DNA from: Hydra vulgaris
Taxonomy: Eukaryota > Cnidaria > Hydrozoa > Anthoathecata > Hydridae
Length of the DNA stretch: 64,000 nt
Direction: 5' to 3'
Assembly: GCF_038396675.1 (NCBI RefSeq)
Contig: NC_088920.1
Span: 21,234,001-21,298,000, forward strand
Numbering within the stretch: the first letter of the stretch is position 1; the number at the start of each line of letters is the position of its first letter. The notes beneath the pieces were generated by a model. The model was not told the DNA's origin. It saw only the letters and a program-made list of their open reading frames with translations, and did not search any database. The translations under genes were made by a program, and so were the position numbers. Positions 26,134-40,732 of this stretch are shown piece after piece.

Positions 26134-27160
26134 AAGCAATTGCTTTTTTTATTTTCCCGGCGTAATGATTAGAACATTCAGTATGTAAATCACAGTTGTA
26201 ATTAGTTTCTGGGTCAGAGTTTTCAATTGTTGACAAGCAATCTATTTCAGCAGAATTGATTCCTTGTCAAATTCATTTTATTTAAAAAATACTAGTGTTG
26301 TCAATTTTAGCATATGTGCTTATAAAAGAACTTCTTCAAGATTAAAATCAAGTATTATTTGTTTAGATCTTTACAATAGTTTTGTCAAACTTCAAAATAC
26401 AATACTAACCTTTTCTCCACAAATTTAATACTTCATTTCATGTTTCCGCAAATTTAATATCTTTCCATCGATTCTTTCAAAGTCTTCATTAATAAAAATA
26501 CTCTCTTTTTGTAGTTACAGTTGAAGAGGAATTTTTTATCGTTATAAAACATTTTATTCGTAATGTTCCTCTTTTTTCGAGACGGATCTCAGTGCAGGTT
26601 GAATAATTATTTTGATGTTAATTTTTAGTTACTTTGATAAAACTTTATTTCACTATTCTTTTAATTGTTTCAAGTTTTACCTTTTTAACTCGTTATCACC
26701 TTCGATTCTCAGATTATATATCAATTTTCAAGGTCGATCAACTTCTCATTTATACTTTGGATGGTATTTGTATCGGTGACTATTTTAAAGTGTTTCTGTT
26801 TAATGTGACTTTTATTTCATTATTTTGTTCGTTTGTTTATTTCTGCCAAGCTTTTCTTCATCATCTCTTCTCGGAGTTTTAAACTTTCATTTAAACTTTT
26901 CTGTTTAGAAAGCCGTATAAATCTATTTTGGAATTGTTTATTTTCTTCTATTGTTGGTTAAATCAAATTTCAGTTATAATTTTGATATTTACGCATGTAA
27001 ATCATTCTTCTTGAAGTCTTTATTTTAAGATAATGTGTTTCTATTGACATTTTTTAAAATGGTTTTTGTTACTTTTATTTATTACATCCATAGTAATTTC
27101 TATTTTTATTTTATATGAAGTTTAGAAATGTTTTTAATTGTTATAAAGCTGTGCATTTAC
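26134..27160. other. No recognised gene
   Basis: The plus-strand open frame 26634-26882 (82 codons, hydrophobic and F/L-rich) matches nothing I know. The T-rich composition explains its apparent membrane character. Confidence 0.35.
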
Positions 27161-27164
27161 TACA

Positions 27165-27448
27165 AACCCCCTTCCTTCCTCCTACGCCTAACTCCACAAT
27201 AACGAGATTTGAGAACGAATGAGGGTCCTTCCTCAATTTTAGAAATTGAGGAGGGGGCCACGAAACATATTTTAAAAATAGGAAAGGAGGCAAACGTAAA
27301 TGGGGGCTCGTTTGGAAATTTAAGGAGCATTTTTTTTTTAGTAATACCTAGTAGTAAATTTATATGGTATTTAGGCCCTAAAGACAATTTTTTTGAGAGG
27401 AAGGGATCGGTAGGTTGTCTCAGACCCACTAGCCACGGCACTGCGTGC

Positions 27449-27449
<1 letters not shown>
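27165..27449. repeat. GC-richer repeat-like block
   Basis: A block with purine/pyrimidine-rich words, the palindrome CCTCAATTTTAGAAATTGAG (27231-27250), and an end reading CTAGCCACGGCACTGCGTGC directly joined to (TA)n. The last words are typical of dispersed-repeat termini, but no partner copy is in the window. Short ORFs on both strands are incidental. Confidence 0.4.

Positions 27450-27531
<82 letters not shown>
27450..27531. repeat. (AT)n microsatellite, about 82 bp
   Basis: Two AT runs meeting at a TAATAT phase shift near 27497. Confidence 0.95.
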
Positions 27532-27534
<3 letters not shown>

Positions 27535-27636
27535 AATTATAAATTATGTTAATGTATTCTACAAATAGAGTGCTCAATGTTCTAAAAGAACTGAGCAATA
27601 ATAAATTAAATTATAAATTATAAATTAATTTATATA

Positions 27637-27648
27637 TCTATCTATCTA

Positions 27649-27722
<74 letters not shown>
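27637..27722. repeat. (TATC)n and (TA)n microsatellite
   Basis: About four TATC units followed by pure TA, which abuts the left end of the Tc1-like transposon. Confidence 0.95.
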
Positions 27723-27725
<3 letters not shown>

Positions 27726-27979
27726 TATCGGACAAAACGAGTGCAACCAAATAATGTTAATTTGGTTTCTTTATATAAAAGTGCTGCATTTTTTCAATTT
27801 AGAGAGATAACTATGTAAGTGAAGAGACAAAGTTCTTCAAATTTTATTCATCACAAAAGTTCATTATTTGTACACGAAAATTAATAAATTAATCAAAAGT
27901 ATTAAAAAAAGGTTGATTTCCTTCTGGACAAAACAAGTGCAACTCGACAAAATGTTGACCAAGCTCTATTTCGCTATCG

Positions 27980-29005
27980 TTATTTCGTGGCGAATCCTTT
28001 GTTATCGATCACAGCCTTGCATCTTCGAGGCATAGATTCGATCAGGTGATCAATGAAACTTTGTGGAATTGCTGCCCAGGCCTTTTGGATTTGTTCAAAC
28101 AGTTGATCCTTATTACGAACACCTTCACGATTAATTTTGCGGTTGACGATCTCCCACAGGTTCTCGATAGGGTTAAAATCCGGAGTTTGAGGCGGCCAAT
28201 CCATCACCGATAGGTGGTTGTCTTGAAACCACGGCTTGACTACTTTTGCAGTGTGTTTTGGATCATTGTCTTGCTGAAAAACCCATTTTATTGGCATATT
28301 CCATTCAGCATGAGGTAACATAACATCTTTCAGGATATTTTTATTCATGAAACGGTTTGTTATTCCATCGTTTCGATGTATTGGACCTAGACCGTTAGCA
28401 GAAAAACACCCCCAGACCATTACATTGCCTCCACCATGCTTCACGGTCTTATGGCAGTAACGTAAATCGCGGCGCTTTTTCCGGCTGGTCGACGGTTCCG
28501 GCTGAATGCCATCGCTCCCAATGATGTTGAACTTTGATTCATCACTGAACAGGAAAGTTTGCCATTTCTGCACATTCCAGTCAATATGAGATGTAGCAAA
28601 CAGGAGTCTTTTCTTCTGGTTTTTTAGTGAAATCAGCAGTTTCTTTGCAGGGCGTCGAGAAAACAATCCGGCTTTAACAGCACGTCGTCTGATTGTTCGG
28701 TCCAATAAAGGCAGCTCTAATTGCTTTTGTATCTTGACTGATGATATCCAGGGATCCTTCTTGACGGATCTGACGATCATAGAATTCTCTCTAGAAGTGG
28801 TTGAACGCGGTCTTCAACCTTTGTTATCTGCTGCCAACTTCCCCGTAGAACGATATTTGGAACATAGTCTTGATACGGTCCATTTTTTCACGCAATATTT
28901 ATTACAAATACTTTTTTGTGACATTCCACTTACGTAATGGCCAATAATTTTCTTTCTTAGTTCCAATCCAAGACTGTCGGAAGCCATTTTTGCACTTGAA
29001 GTCAT
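27980..29005 (-). pseudogene. Tc1-like DD34E transposase with one in-frame stop
   Basis: A single frame of 342 codons from ATG at 29005 to 27980, interrupted only by TGA at codon 64 (G-x-RPRSTT, where GGA is expected). N-terminal HTH: LRKKIIGHYVSGMSQKSICN, with WTVSRLCSKY in the recognition region. A second HTH follows (WISSVKIQKQ, TIRRRAVKAGL). Catalytic core: D155 in FLFSDESKF, GGGNVMVWGCF, D246 in FQQDNDPKHT, and E281 in DFNPIENLWE. There are 34 residues between the second D and the E. It ends MPRRCKAVIDNKG, the usual Tc1 C-terminus. All three catalytic residues are intact. Only the stop, which fits a G-to-T change, separates this copy from a full-length protein. It is therefore a young copy. 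Confidence 0.9.
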
Positions 29006-29289
29006 AAAAATAAATAATCACGCTTCTCAAGGCTTACCGTGTTGCATTTACCTTGTGATGATACAATAATGCCCGGTGGAACACAACGTCTTGGTGGATG
29101 TGGACTGTATTGAATGTAATGAAACACTTGTTGTATTTCACTTCTTGTATTGATGTTCTTCGATAAAACAATTTGATAAAACTCACTTTGATAAACTGTA
29201 TTGATAATACTGACTAATTGACTTCCATATACTGACTGAATCACATGTCGATTTACATGTCTCTTATATAGTAAAATGAAACTGTGTGA

Positions 29290-29402
29290 ACCTGTTCTAG
29301 AAGAATCTAGATGCTTCTTTTTGATGCTTCTGGAAGCTTCTGGATGCGTCTGGATGCTTCTGAATGTTTCTGGATATTTCTGGATGCTACTGGATGCTTC
29401 CA
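29290..29402. promoter_or_regulatory. Heat-shock-element-like site and 10-12-bp tandem repeats upstream of the transposase
   Basis: TTCTAGAAGAATCTAGA (29295-29311) resembles alternating TTC/GAA units of a heat-shock element. It is followed by about eight imperfect copies of TGGATGCTTC (29315-29400). The block lies about 290 bp before the transposase start and within the transposon. The regulatory role is inferred only from the motif. Confidence 0.3.
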
Positions 29403-29668
29403 GTGACGTTGACACGGACCAGACTTAAGAAAATAAAATAAACCAAAAAAGTTGCACTTGTTTTGTCCGCTGCAAATAGGCACTTGTCAACGAAATTCTG
29501 CCTGTGTGCTGTCACCTATTAGCTGATTGCTCATGTCATGGCATGCTATGACTCCAGACTTTTGAACTGTTTGCTGTGGTAGTATAGTTCGTTTCGTTTT
29601 TAAGACATGTAAAATTAGGAACACTTTTTTGCATTGTTCGATGTTGGTTGCAAATATTTTTTCCAATA

Positions 29669-31780
<2,112 letters not shown>

Positions 31781-31789
31781 GATGGAAGT

Positions 31790-34190
31790 TACTAGAAGAG
31801 AAAAAAAGAAGATTGTAGAGCAAGATAACGATTGACGGACGACTTAGAGGATTGCAAGTTATATGAATCAGGAAAACGAGATGAAGGAAGCGAATTCCAT
31901 GTTCGAGGATAACAACTAGATAAATAAGAGTTTTTGGAGCACTTAGGAACAATCACAGAAAAAAGATCAGACTTAATTGAATGACGAGTAACATAAAAAT
32001 GAATTTTGGTAGATGGCACAAGAGACGCTAGCTCTTTAGAGCAGTGCCCATTATGGTAAATGTAGAAGAAATGGTAAATGTAAAAGAGAAACAACTTTAT
32101 GACAATATGATAATGGTTGGAGGTAGGCGGCAAGAGCAGGACCAACTATGTTTACAATGCGTTTTTGTACCTTGTCTAAAAGAGAAAGCGCATCATTAGA
32201 AGATCCATCCCAGATATAGCAACAGTATTTTATACGAGGCTGGATTTGAGTTTAAAGAATAGAATCCGAAGTAAGAAAGTGTCAATCTCGATAAACAGTT
32301 GCAGATGCTGTTTTTGCAACAGATTTGATATATGATTTCCAAGAAAGATCTGGAGTAAGAGTTAATCCCAGAATATGAAGAGTAAATGACTCATCGAGTA
32401 CATTACTGTTCATAAATATAGGAAGATCTAAATTATTGCAATAACGATTGGCTAAAACAAATTGAGTTTTATCTGAATTGAAGTTCACCAGCCACTGTGA
32501 GCCCCATGCTGTAGCAGAAGTGAGATCCTTTTCAAACTCAAATGCCCCCTTCAAGCAATCAGGGAGTGTTGGTTTCCTATCACGACTAGAGTAAATGGTA
32601 GTATTATCAGCGAATAATGCCACCTTAGATGTAAGAATATCTGGAAGATTGTTAATGTAAATTAAAAAGAGTTCAAGGCCAAGGATAGAACCATAATGAA
32701 TAAACCATATTAATAATCAGTAAGTAAGTTATTAGATTCAAGATGAGAGATTAAGTACTTGTTAATAAAAGTTTCAAAATTCTTGCTTATTAAAGGAAGA
32801 AGACTAATAGAACCTTAGTTAGACGAATCAGATCGCACTCCAGAATTTTTGAAAATAGGGATAACAGATGCCACATTCAAGCAAGCTAGATAACAAGACT
32901 CTGATAAGCACTTGTTGAATATTTTTGAAAGTATAGAAGCCAGTTCCGCAATACACTTATGCAACACTATAATAGGTATGTTGTCCGGGTTACAAGCTGT
33001 AGAAGAAACTAAGCAAAAAACCACTTTAGATACAGAAGCTGGAGTGATACGAATGTCAAGCAATGGATCAACCTGATTGTTGGCTATATCAGGTAGAATG
33101 CAGCTAGTGGAATCAAGAGATGATATTGATAAAAAGTTCTAAGCAAACAATTCAGCTTTGTCTATGGGTGAGGTGACAAAGTCTGACCCATACAAGGTAG
33201 AATTACAGATTTGCCCTTAATATTGATACTATTAAAGATTCTCTAGAAGTTACAAGAGCCAAATTTTATAGCGGGCTTCGGCGTTAAACAAAACATTTTT
33301 GTTTAACGCCAAAGCGAGTCCACAAAGAGTCCACAAAGTTAAGTACGAAGCACATTTATCGACAGGAAGACGAAAAATTTCTACCCGATTGGCCATCATA
33401 AAAAAAATCACGGATAGAATCAGGATTAACAACTTTAAAGCTGACTTTATTTCGGATTAAATAAAGTCAGCTTTAAAGTTGTTGTAAGAGGTACAATGAT
33501 AGGGGGATTTATATGATGAAGACAAAATGAGATATTAGTTTTAGAGAGATCTAATTGTGATCAGAGGCACCTAACGATGAATGTGGAGAAACTGAGCACT
33601 GACTAGGATCAGAAACAAGACATAAATCAAGTAAAGATGGTAAATGATTCGGGTTACCTGGAAAGCGAGTAGAAAAGTTGACTATTAGGGATTTTTGAAA
33701 GGCAAAGGTTTGGACTGAGAAAGGCAAAAGTTGTGGGCTTTAATGCCTCCAGAGTCACTGACGTTTGAGCCAAGCCATTCAGTGTGATGAGCATTTTAGT
33801 CACCAACAATAACAATATTAGCTTTTAGATAAAGAGAGAGGGCTTGGTCAATATGATAAGAAAATAACATTAAAAAGAGTGCAGTCTTTGGATTAAGGAG
33901 AGAAATTTAGGACAAAGAGAAAGACGATAGAGTGAAGTGGTGCTAAACGAAAACGCATAAAAGAAAATTCTTTGGACCTAGTTTCACAACAAATGGGTGA
34001 ATTTTTACGAATGTAAATGCCAAGCATGTGACTATTGGAGTCTTTATGAAATAAAGGAAGATAACCATCAACACTAAGATCACAAGATGAGACAGCTGAA
34101 CTTAAATTAGTCTCACAAAGAGCAGGTAGGTCTGGTGAACTTTGCAAGAGATGAGACTCAACAGAAGAAAAGTTTAGTATTTATTTTATT
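31790..34190 (-). pseudogene. LINE (jockey-superfamily), decayed, minus strand
   Basis: Read on the minus strand in order. Endonuclease start: LPALCETNLSSAVSSCDLSV, then DGYLPLFHKDSNSHMLGIYI (34120-33990), where CETN is the catalytic E box. Then RT N-terminus: STACNPDNIPIIVLHKC and LNVASVIPIFKN (33063-32840). RT core: ALFADNTTIYSS (32620-32585, FADN in place of FADD), QWLVNFNSDKTQFVLA, LGLTLTPDLSWKSYI. C-terminus: SKELASLVPSTKIHFYVTRH (near 32045-31990) and SYLSSCYPRTWNSLPSSRFP. The parts keep their order with stops between them, and the segment from about 32700 back to 32820 lacks the GVPQGS motif. It differs clearly from the LINE family at 17 and 47 kb. Confidence 0.85.
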
Positions 34191-34199
34191 TGATCTTTT

Positions 34200-34740
34200 T
34201 TTGATTTACCGATTAGCGCAGCAATTTTATGCATTAGGGTTTTTAAATTAATATCTATATTCTATTGAAAATGTATAAATGGGCTCTTTAAAAGATTACA
34301 ATGACGCATTGTCATTTTCATCTTCTTTAAGCCCCTGTCTGTTTAACTGTTTATTTTATAAAGATCATTATAATAAAGAAAAGTTTTTATTTTTTATTGT
34401 ATATACAAAAAAGGTGCTTATTGACAAGATTTTACTGTTTTCTTTGTTCTAGGGACATTTTTTTTGTTTCTTGTATATGTATGTTGATTATTTATTATTA
34501 AACAGCAAAATAAATGTAAAAAAAAATTCTGTTGTAAATGCAAAGCATTTTAGTGAAGCTGCACCGAGCAGTGAACGCCTTAGGGATGAATAATAAGTTA
34601 AAAAGAGTTGAGCAGAGTAAGATAAAAGTACAAAAGGACAGATGTCCAGTGGAAAACAAAGAGCCTCAGAGTAGAAAATTACTAAAAAAAGATAAGTATA
34701 ATGTTGTAAAAATAAACAATAACAATAAACAATAGTCGAG
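34200..34740. other. Noncoding stretch
   Basis: No supported gene. The short open frame 34538-34735 is lysine-rich because of A/T composition. Confidence 0.35.
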
Positions 34741-35484
34741 ATACGTAAGTGTAATGTGTATACAGTATCAATGATGGAGCAGAATTAATCGTTTTACAAG
34801 TAGTTATCATGTGGTCTGTATTATTAGGGTGGTAAATAGACATTATCGATTTAAGTGTGTCATGGACGTCTCGAGTACAGTATGGATTCGTGCCCTATGG
34901 TACAGTATGAACACAAGAAGACCTCCAACTTTCGCCCGAGACAGGCATCCCAAAAGAAGTTCTACTCTGGGTATACACCAGGGTATCTCGTCAAGGTATC
35001 CCATTGTGTTATCCCAAAAGGACTATTCTCAGAGTATCCTGTCAGGACGATTGCCACAGACTGCTGAATTGACACTGGGGCCAGAGGACACTTAGTGGGG
35101 CTCAGTATAACTTGCATACAATTGTAAGTCACTTTTGTTGAAATGAGTGTCGATAAGTGCAGTGCTTTGTTGCAGTATAACGAGGGTCAGTATAAGTTGT
35201 GAACTGTTTTGAGTCTAGTAGATGTGTTTGTGATGTAGACAGTCAATGCTGTGTACTTGTGTGTCTCTACTGTAATAAAATGTCTTGATGGTATGAGTTG
35301 TAAGTATAAAATTGGTTGAAAGTCATTAAAACTGTAGTAACGTAAGTTAGACGTGAATACTAGAAGTCCAATAACATGTATTTTAAAATAACAGTCTATT
35401 GCAACTAGATAATATGGAAAATTTAAACACAATTCCACTAATATAGTAACACAAACTCTTATATATCTAATCTACAACTAATAA

Positions 35485-35558
<74 letters not shown>

Positions 35559-37690
35559 ACAACTAATAATCTAAGATTATATGGAATTATGTAAAAGTTA
35601 TAAGAGTAGCTGTGAAAATGTCATGTGACTGCTATGTTAACAGGAGTATCTGAAGTGGAGAAGAATTATTCGTTTTATAAAATAGGTAGCAGGTAGCCTC
35701 TTGTCAATTAAACAAACTGTATGTATAGTATGGTTGAGATAGTGTTTACTTATATTCATTGTGACTTGTGTCTTTAGTATGAGTTTTTAGTTTCAAAACA
35801 ATATTAGTGGTTAGAAGCTGGTTATCAAAATTAAGTTATTTGGTATCTAGTAATAATGTGAATTTGTGCTTTTTTTTATATTTCTCATTAGCTTAATAAC
35901 TCTTTATTAGCATTATTATAGTATTTTAACAGTGTGAGAATGATACATTAACAGTAACATGTGTGTACATTTAGATATAATTTAAGTGTTATTACTTATT
36001 TTTTATAGAGGGATGTGTATGGGTGTATGTCACAGAGTTGGAGTGGAATTATTCTTTATTTTAAGAAGTTATCAGATGGTGTATGTAACAGAGCTTTAGT
36101 AGAATATTTGGAGTGGAATGATTCGTTATATATAGTTAGTGTGGTGTGGCTTCAGTTATAGGTATGATAAATATATATAGTAAAAAGATGCAGTGACTAT
36201 AAAAACAATATTAGATGTAGTACCTTTAGTGTATTTGACAGTAATTATGTATTAAATATCATGTATATTTATAGTAACATTACACATATTATGTATAGCC
36301 TGATATGCACAAGCACATTATGTAGTACTGGACACCTAATGTGAAACTAGGTAGTACTGGGCAGTGGTTATGCATTTTGGCTGTACACATACAACCACTA
36401 AATGCATATATATATACATACCCTTCAACATATATGTATATCCACAAACATACATACATATACATAAAAATAGGTATGTATCTGTCTACAAATATATACA
36501 TAAATACATACATATGCACAAACACTCACTGATAAAAAATAGTTACGTATATATTCATACAAACACATGAGTATATATGTGCTCATGCATGTTTATGCAC
36601 ACACATGTACCCCATGGACATACATATATATTCGAAGACATTCATCAATTATTTATATGTATTATATACATTACACTGGCTATTTCACACATTTATTGTG
36701 TTAAATAGGTGTTAGAGTAATGTTATAATGACTCAGTTTGGGTTAAGTATAACTCTATAGGCATAAATTAGCAAATATAAATTCTAGAAATATTAGTACA
36801 AATCTTAGAATGACAATCATCGGTGTATTGAGTGGTGTATGATTAAAATATAGGTGTTTTATTATCCAATTACCCATGTAGTGTCAAGATGACATTCTCA
36901 TCAGGACCATTAATTGTCATCAGGGAGTTTCGAAGGTCTGGCGCCTGACCAATGGTCGACACCCTGTGGACACTACTTTGCTAAAAACGAGCACGTGCTC
37001 AAAATTTGTAAAACACCAGTACTTTGTGATGGGATGGTTTATCTTAGACTTAGTTTGCTCTTTTCTTGGTCAACTCTGACCAGGGCCTTTGTGTATCTAC
37101 TTGTGAATAACAATGTAGGCATTCACATAGATAACATATGACATTTATTATGTACCACAGACACGCAACACAAATTGATAGTCATTTTGGTACATATTTA
37201 TAAATTATAACTGTATATTTAAAACCTTAGTAAAATGAGAAAAAACAAAGACATAAGTCCCATATAAATATTATTACATATAAATTGTCTACAAATATAA
37301 TTGCAAATAGAATAAAAGAGAGTTAAGTAATAAAAACATGTGTGCTTACCATTTTGAAAGTAAATATTATCTTTGGTTTAAATCGTGACGAGGATGTAAA
37401 ATGTGTTCTTAATGATAAATATCCGCTTGTCGTTGTTATAAAAGTTAAATTTAGAATTATCAATAAACACTGGTATACAGGGAATGTTTAAATGTATAAA
37501 GATTGATAGGAATCTTAATCAGCCTAAATATCCAAAGAATGTAAATAAATTGAAGTAATTTTAAACTCACCGCTCTGTATCAGAGTTCAAACAGAATAAC
37601 ATGCGGTTTTAGAATGGCTTTTATGCTGAATAAGAGACTGAGGTAAGCGAGGCCTGGAACGCCGATGACAAATTTGCGTTAGTTTTTAGA
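34741..37690. other. Less A/T-rich unexplained region next to a Penelope-like element
   Basis: Composition differs from neighbours, with many GTGT/TATG words. The phrase GGAG-x-AGAATTATTCG-TTTTA recurs in variants near 34775, 35655, 36040 and 36107. The segment 34860-35095 has about even base composition and an open frame containing HPKRSSTLGIHQGISSRYPI, which I do not recognise. A CATATATGTATATCCACAAA-type microsatellite-like run lies at 36400-36570. It may be UTR or satellite sequence of the PLE at 37.7-39 kb. No domain is assigned. Confidence 0.3.
35473..35573. repeat. (TA)n tract flanked by 16-bp direct repeats
   Basis: TACAACTAATAATCTA occurs exactly at 35473-35488 and again at 35558-35573, with a pure TA run between. 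Confidence 0.9.
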
Positions 37691-39025
37691 GTCTTGATGA
37701 ACCAGAGTTTTTGTTCATAAAAAGTTTTGCGTTTCCATTTAGATGATGCTGATAGAGGGGTTGAAGTAAAAGCTGATATTTTTTGTATAGTTATTATTGT
37801 TGGTGTTTAGTGTGTATTAGTAAGTCTTTAATAGATTTTAAGTTTGTATGTACTGATAGTGGTTTGTGTGGAAATATGTCCTGTAGTTGTAGGTCTGGGT
37901 CAATCATGTTTCAGTTATTAAGAATAATGCTGTTGATTTGTTGTCCTATGGGAGTATATGGTGTAATTATCGTTAGTCGTTCTGTATTTTCCTGCGCTCG
38001 CCTGTTGTTGATGAGTTCATGTTGCGTTTTATAAAGCGGTTTTTTAATGTTATTGTTGATGATGTGCAGAGGTTAGTCCCTAAGTTATGTTATGCGGTTT
38101 TTTAATGTTATTGTTGATGATGTGCAGAGGTTAGTCCCTAAGTACTAGTGTCATAGTTAGGTAATTAAGTTATTTTTTTAGGTTGTTAAGTTCTGTAATG
38201 ATAGTGCAGTATCTGAGAGCTTGGCTGTATATGGTGCCCGGTATGGTGTGTGTAGGATGATGTGAGTCATAATGAAGTAGTCCTATTGTGTCAGTTGGTT
38301 TTCGGTAGATGGTCGTGTGAATGTTCCCTTGATCATTTTTGTACAGTAGTATGTCTAAAAAGTTTATTGATGTTGCTGAGTGATTAAAAGTGAATTTGAT
38401 AGTTGGATGAATGGTCTTCATGTAGTTACAGATCTGATCTAACACTTCTATGGGTCCTTGAAAAATGAAGAATATGTCGTCAATGAATCTTCTGTAGAAA
38501 GTAATGTGGTTCGGAAATTGGTTAGTGATTCGTTCGTCAAGCCTCCCCATGAAAAAATTCGCATAGCATGGCGCAACTCGTGTGCCCATTGATGTGCCTG
38601 TCAGTTGATGGTAGTGTTTGTCACTAAAGGAAAAAGTACTGTTTGATAGAATTTCTTCTATTAGGTCACCTATGATACCCGGGGATGGGCAGTCAGTTGG
38701 TCTATCTTGTATTGGTATGAGCCTCAAGTAGTGTAATGCTGCGTCTATGCCATCTCTATCTGGGATGTTGGTGTAGAGTGATGTCACGTCAGCCGTCACA
38801 AAGATGAATTCCGAAGATTGAAGTCGTATATTTTGTAACATGTTGAGAAAGTGTATACTGTCTTTAATGTAGGCTGGTAGTGATTCGACTAGTGGTTGTA
38901 TGAATTTTGTCAGGTATTCTGATAGATTGTCCGTTGGTCCGCTGCATGCGCTGACTATTGGTCGTAGCGGAATGTTAGGTTTATGAATTTTTGGAAGTCC
39001 GTAAAATAGTGGTGGTCTACATGGT
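37690..39025 (-). pseudogene. Penelope-like element of a second type, RT to thumb
   Basis: The minus-strand frame is open from about 39025 to 38170. Motifs in order: CRPPLFYGLPKIHKPNIPL, RPIVSACSGPTDNLSEYL, FIFVTADVTSLYTNIP, HQLTGTSMGTRVAPCYANFF, TFYRRFIDDIFFIFQGP (catalytic IDD, near 38500), FTFNHSATSINFLDILLY, TTIYRKPTD, and HYDSHHPTHTIPGTIYSQAL. All RT residues look intact across about 285 codons. Past a stop at 38168 the thumb continues in broken frames (ERLTIITPYTPIGQQINSII, DPDLQLQDIFPHKPLSVHTN) to about 37690. No GIY-YIG domain is seen. The sequence is far from the PLE at 7.7-11 kb, and the pattern LLHYDSHHP-T fits other PLE lineages. The 5' end is truncated at 39025. Confidence 0.8.
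38036..38143. repeat. 58-bp tandem duplication inside the PLE thumb
   Basis: GCGGTTTTTTAATGTTATTG and the following bases through TTAGTCCCTAAGT occur at 38036-38093 and again from 38094, almost without change. The duplication breaks the thumb reading frame. Confidence 0.9.
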
Positions 39026-39899
39026 TAGTGGGGAAGTGTTGAATTAAAAAAATTAAAATTTTTACAGTGGCCTAAAGTTGGAATATTTTTTTCAATAACC
39101 TGTTTTAAGCAATTGATTTTTTGAGATACCAATGCAACTACGCGCAATTTTAATCTTTTAAATGAAAATTAGACCCACAGCTATGTTCTGATGTAAAAAA
39201 ATTCAAGTTGCTATGTTGGCTTCATTCGTTACGGCTTTTCGTATTTTTTGCAATTTCTGTACTTTTAGACTATAATTTCTAGAAAACAAAGTACATTTTT
39301 TTTTTCTTTTTTAAGGAAAATTTGGGACTGGCTGTATTTCAACAAGTTGTCAAAACTTATTAAGATAAAATAATTTTCCAATTATAGCTTCAAAAAGTTT
39401 GACCTAATGCAAAATAAGCATTTTGATTAAAATTCGTCCAAATTTTAAAGTACCACCATGGCCAAACGCTAAATATTTAGACCAAAAAACTTTGGATTTG
39501 TCATTGCATTTATTATAAAACTTCTTTACTGTTGTAAATTTGTTTTTATTATTCTGCACGCAACGAAAAGGCAAATTTTTTTTTTTTTTAAATATCAGAA
39601 ACTTTAATATTATTTTTGTTGTTGAAAAAAACAACTTTATATAAAGATAATATGGAGTTTAACTTTTTTTTTGTTCATTACAGCTAAAAATATAAAATAA
39701 AAGTCTTGCTTATTTATTTAAAATCGTGCTAAGCTACTCATCCAAATATTAAGTTTTAAAAAATATCTACTTTGAATAACTATGATGAGAGAACATCTAC
39801 TTTGAATAATTATGATGAGAGAACATCTACTTTAAAACATCTACTTTATGAGAAAATGTCTACTTTAAAATACTATCCTTTAGAGTTCTTTTACAAGTA
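39026..39899. other. Noncoding stretch with a 30-bp tandem repeat
   Basis: No gene. ATCTACTTTGAATAACTATG and the next ten bases repeat with a 30-bp period at 39764, 39794 and, shortened, at 39824. Confidence 0.5.
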
Positions 39900-40077
39900 A
39901 GGGGTTTTCTACAAATTACGTGACGGAATTTTTAACACTTTCAGATCCCTTCTTCCCCCCAACTTTCTTACGACATTGTAACTTTTTAATAACAAGTTCC
40001 GTATGAGTTGTCACAAAACCACTAACTCCTCGTCTCCCTTCCCCCATAGAGCATGACGTAATTTATGGACAACCCCT
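39900..40077. mobile_element. CCCCT-ended MITE, 178 bp
   Basis: The left end, AGGGGTTTTCTACAAATTAC then GTGA (39900-39923), matches the complement of the right end, AGGGGTTGTCCATAAATTAC then GTCA (40077-40054). That is 20 of 24 bases. The interior is C-rich on one strand with no ORF, so it is non-autonomous. Related ends occur at 17.43 kb and probably 11.55 kb. No clear target-site duplication. Confidence 0.75.
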
Positions 40078-40580
40078 AACTTACACTGAACAAACACTTC
40101 ATTACGCTTGATGAATACATTGTTAATATTAACACCCATTCACAAAGTATTATTATTCTTATTTAATACTCAATCACAATTTTGATCCGCGCTTTATTCA
40201 TGTAAAATAAACCTTTTGATTTTAGCGAATAAATTAACATTTTATTGATTTGAAATTTACCATTTTATTAATATGAAATTTACCATTTTAATCGATTTGA
40301 ATTTTATTGACTTGAAAGCTGGTTTAAAAATTTCACGCCTTCCTTACATCGACAAAAAGCAGTTCTACAAATTGGCGATGACAGAACAGAAAAGTATGAT
40401 AAAAAAAATAGGTAGTTTTTTTTTATTAATATTTATAATAATAACAGTTGTTTTTGTATTATATATATGTATAATTTTTTTTTAACACAACATTATTTTT
40501 AACAAAACATTCTTAAATAATAAATTTTTAAAATTTATTTAAAAATTAGTTATAAAATATATACAATTTCAGCCATTAAG
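40078..40580. other. No supported gene
   Basis: An open frame at 40273-40485 (70 codons) reads KFTILIDLNFIDLKAGLKIS and ends in a hydrophobic run. No family is recognised. It may be chance. Confidence 0.3.

Positions 40581-40732
<152 letters not shown>

Noticed and set aside
26634..26882. Hydrophobic 82-codon ORF as a membrane protein
   Set aside because: T-rich codons give Phe/Leu by composition. There is no family match or supporting context.
29002..29415. 137-codon minus-strand ORF with repeated EASRSI-like units
   Set aside because: It is the translation of the 10-12-bp TGGATGCTTC tandem repeat upstream of the transposase. No protein is supported.
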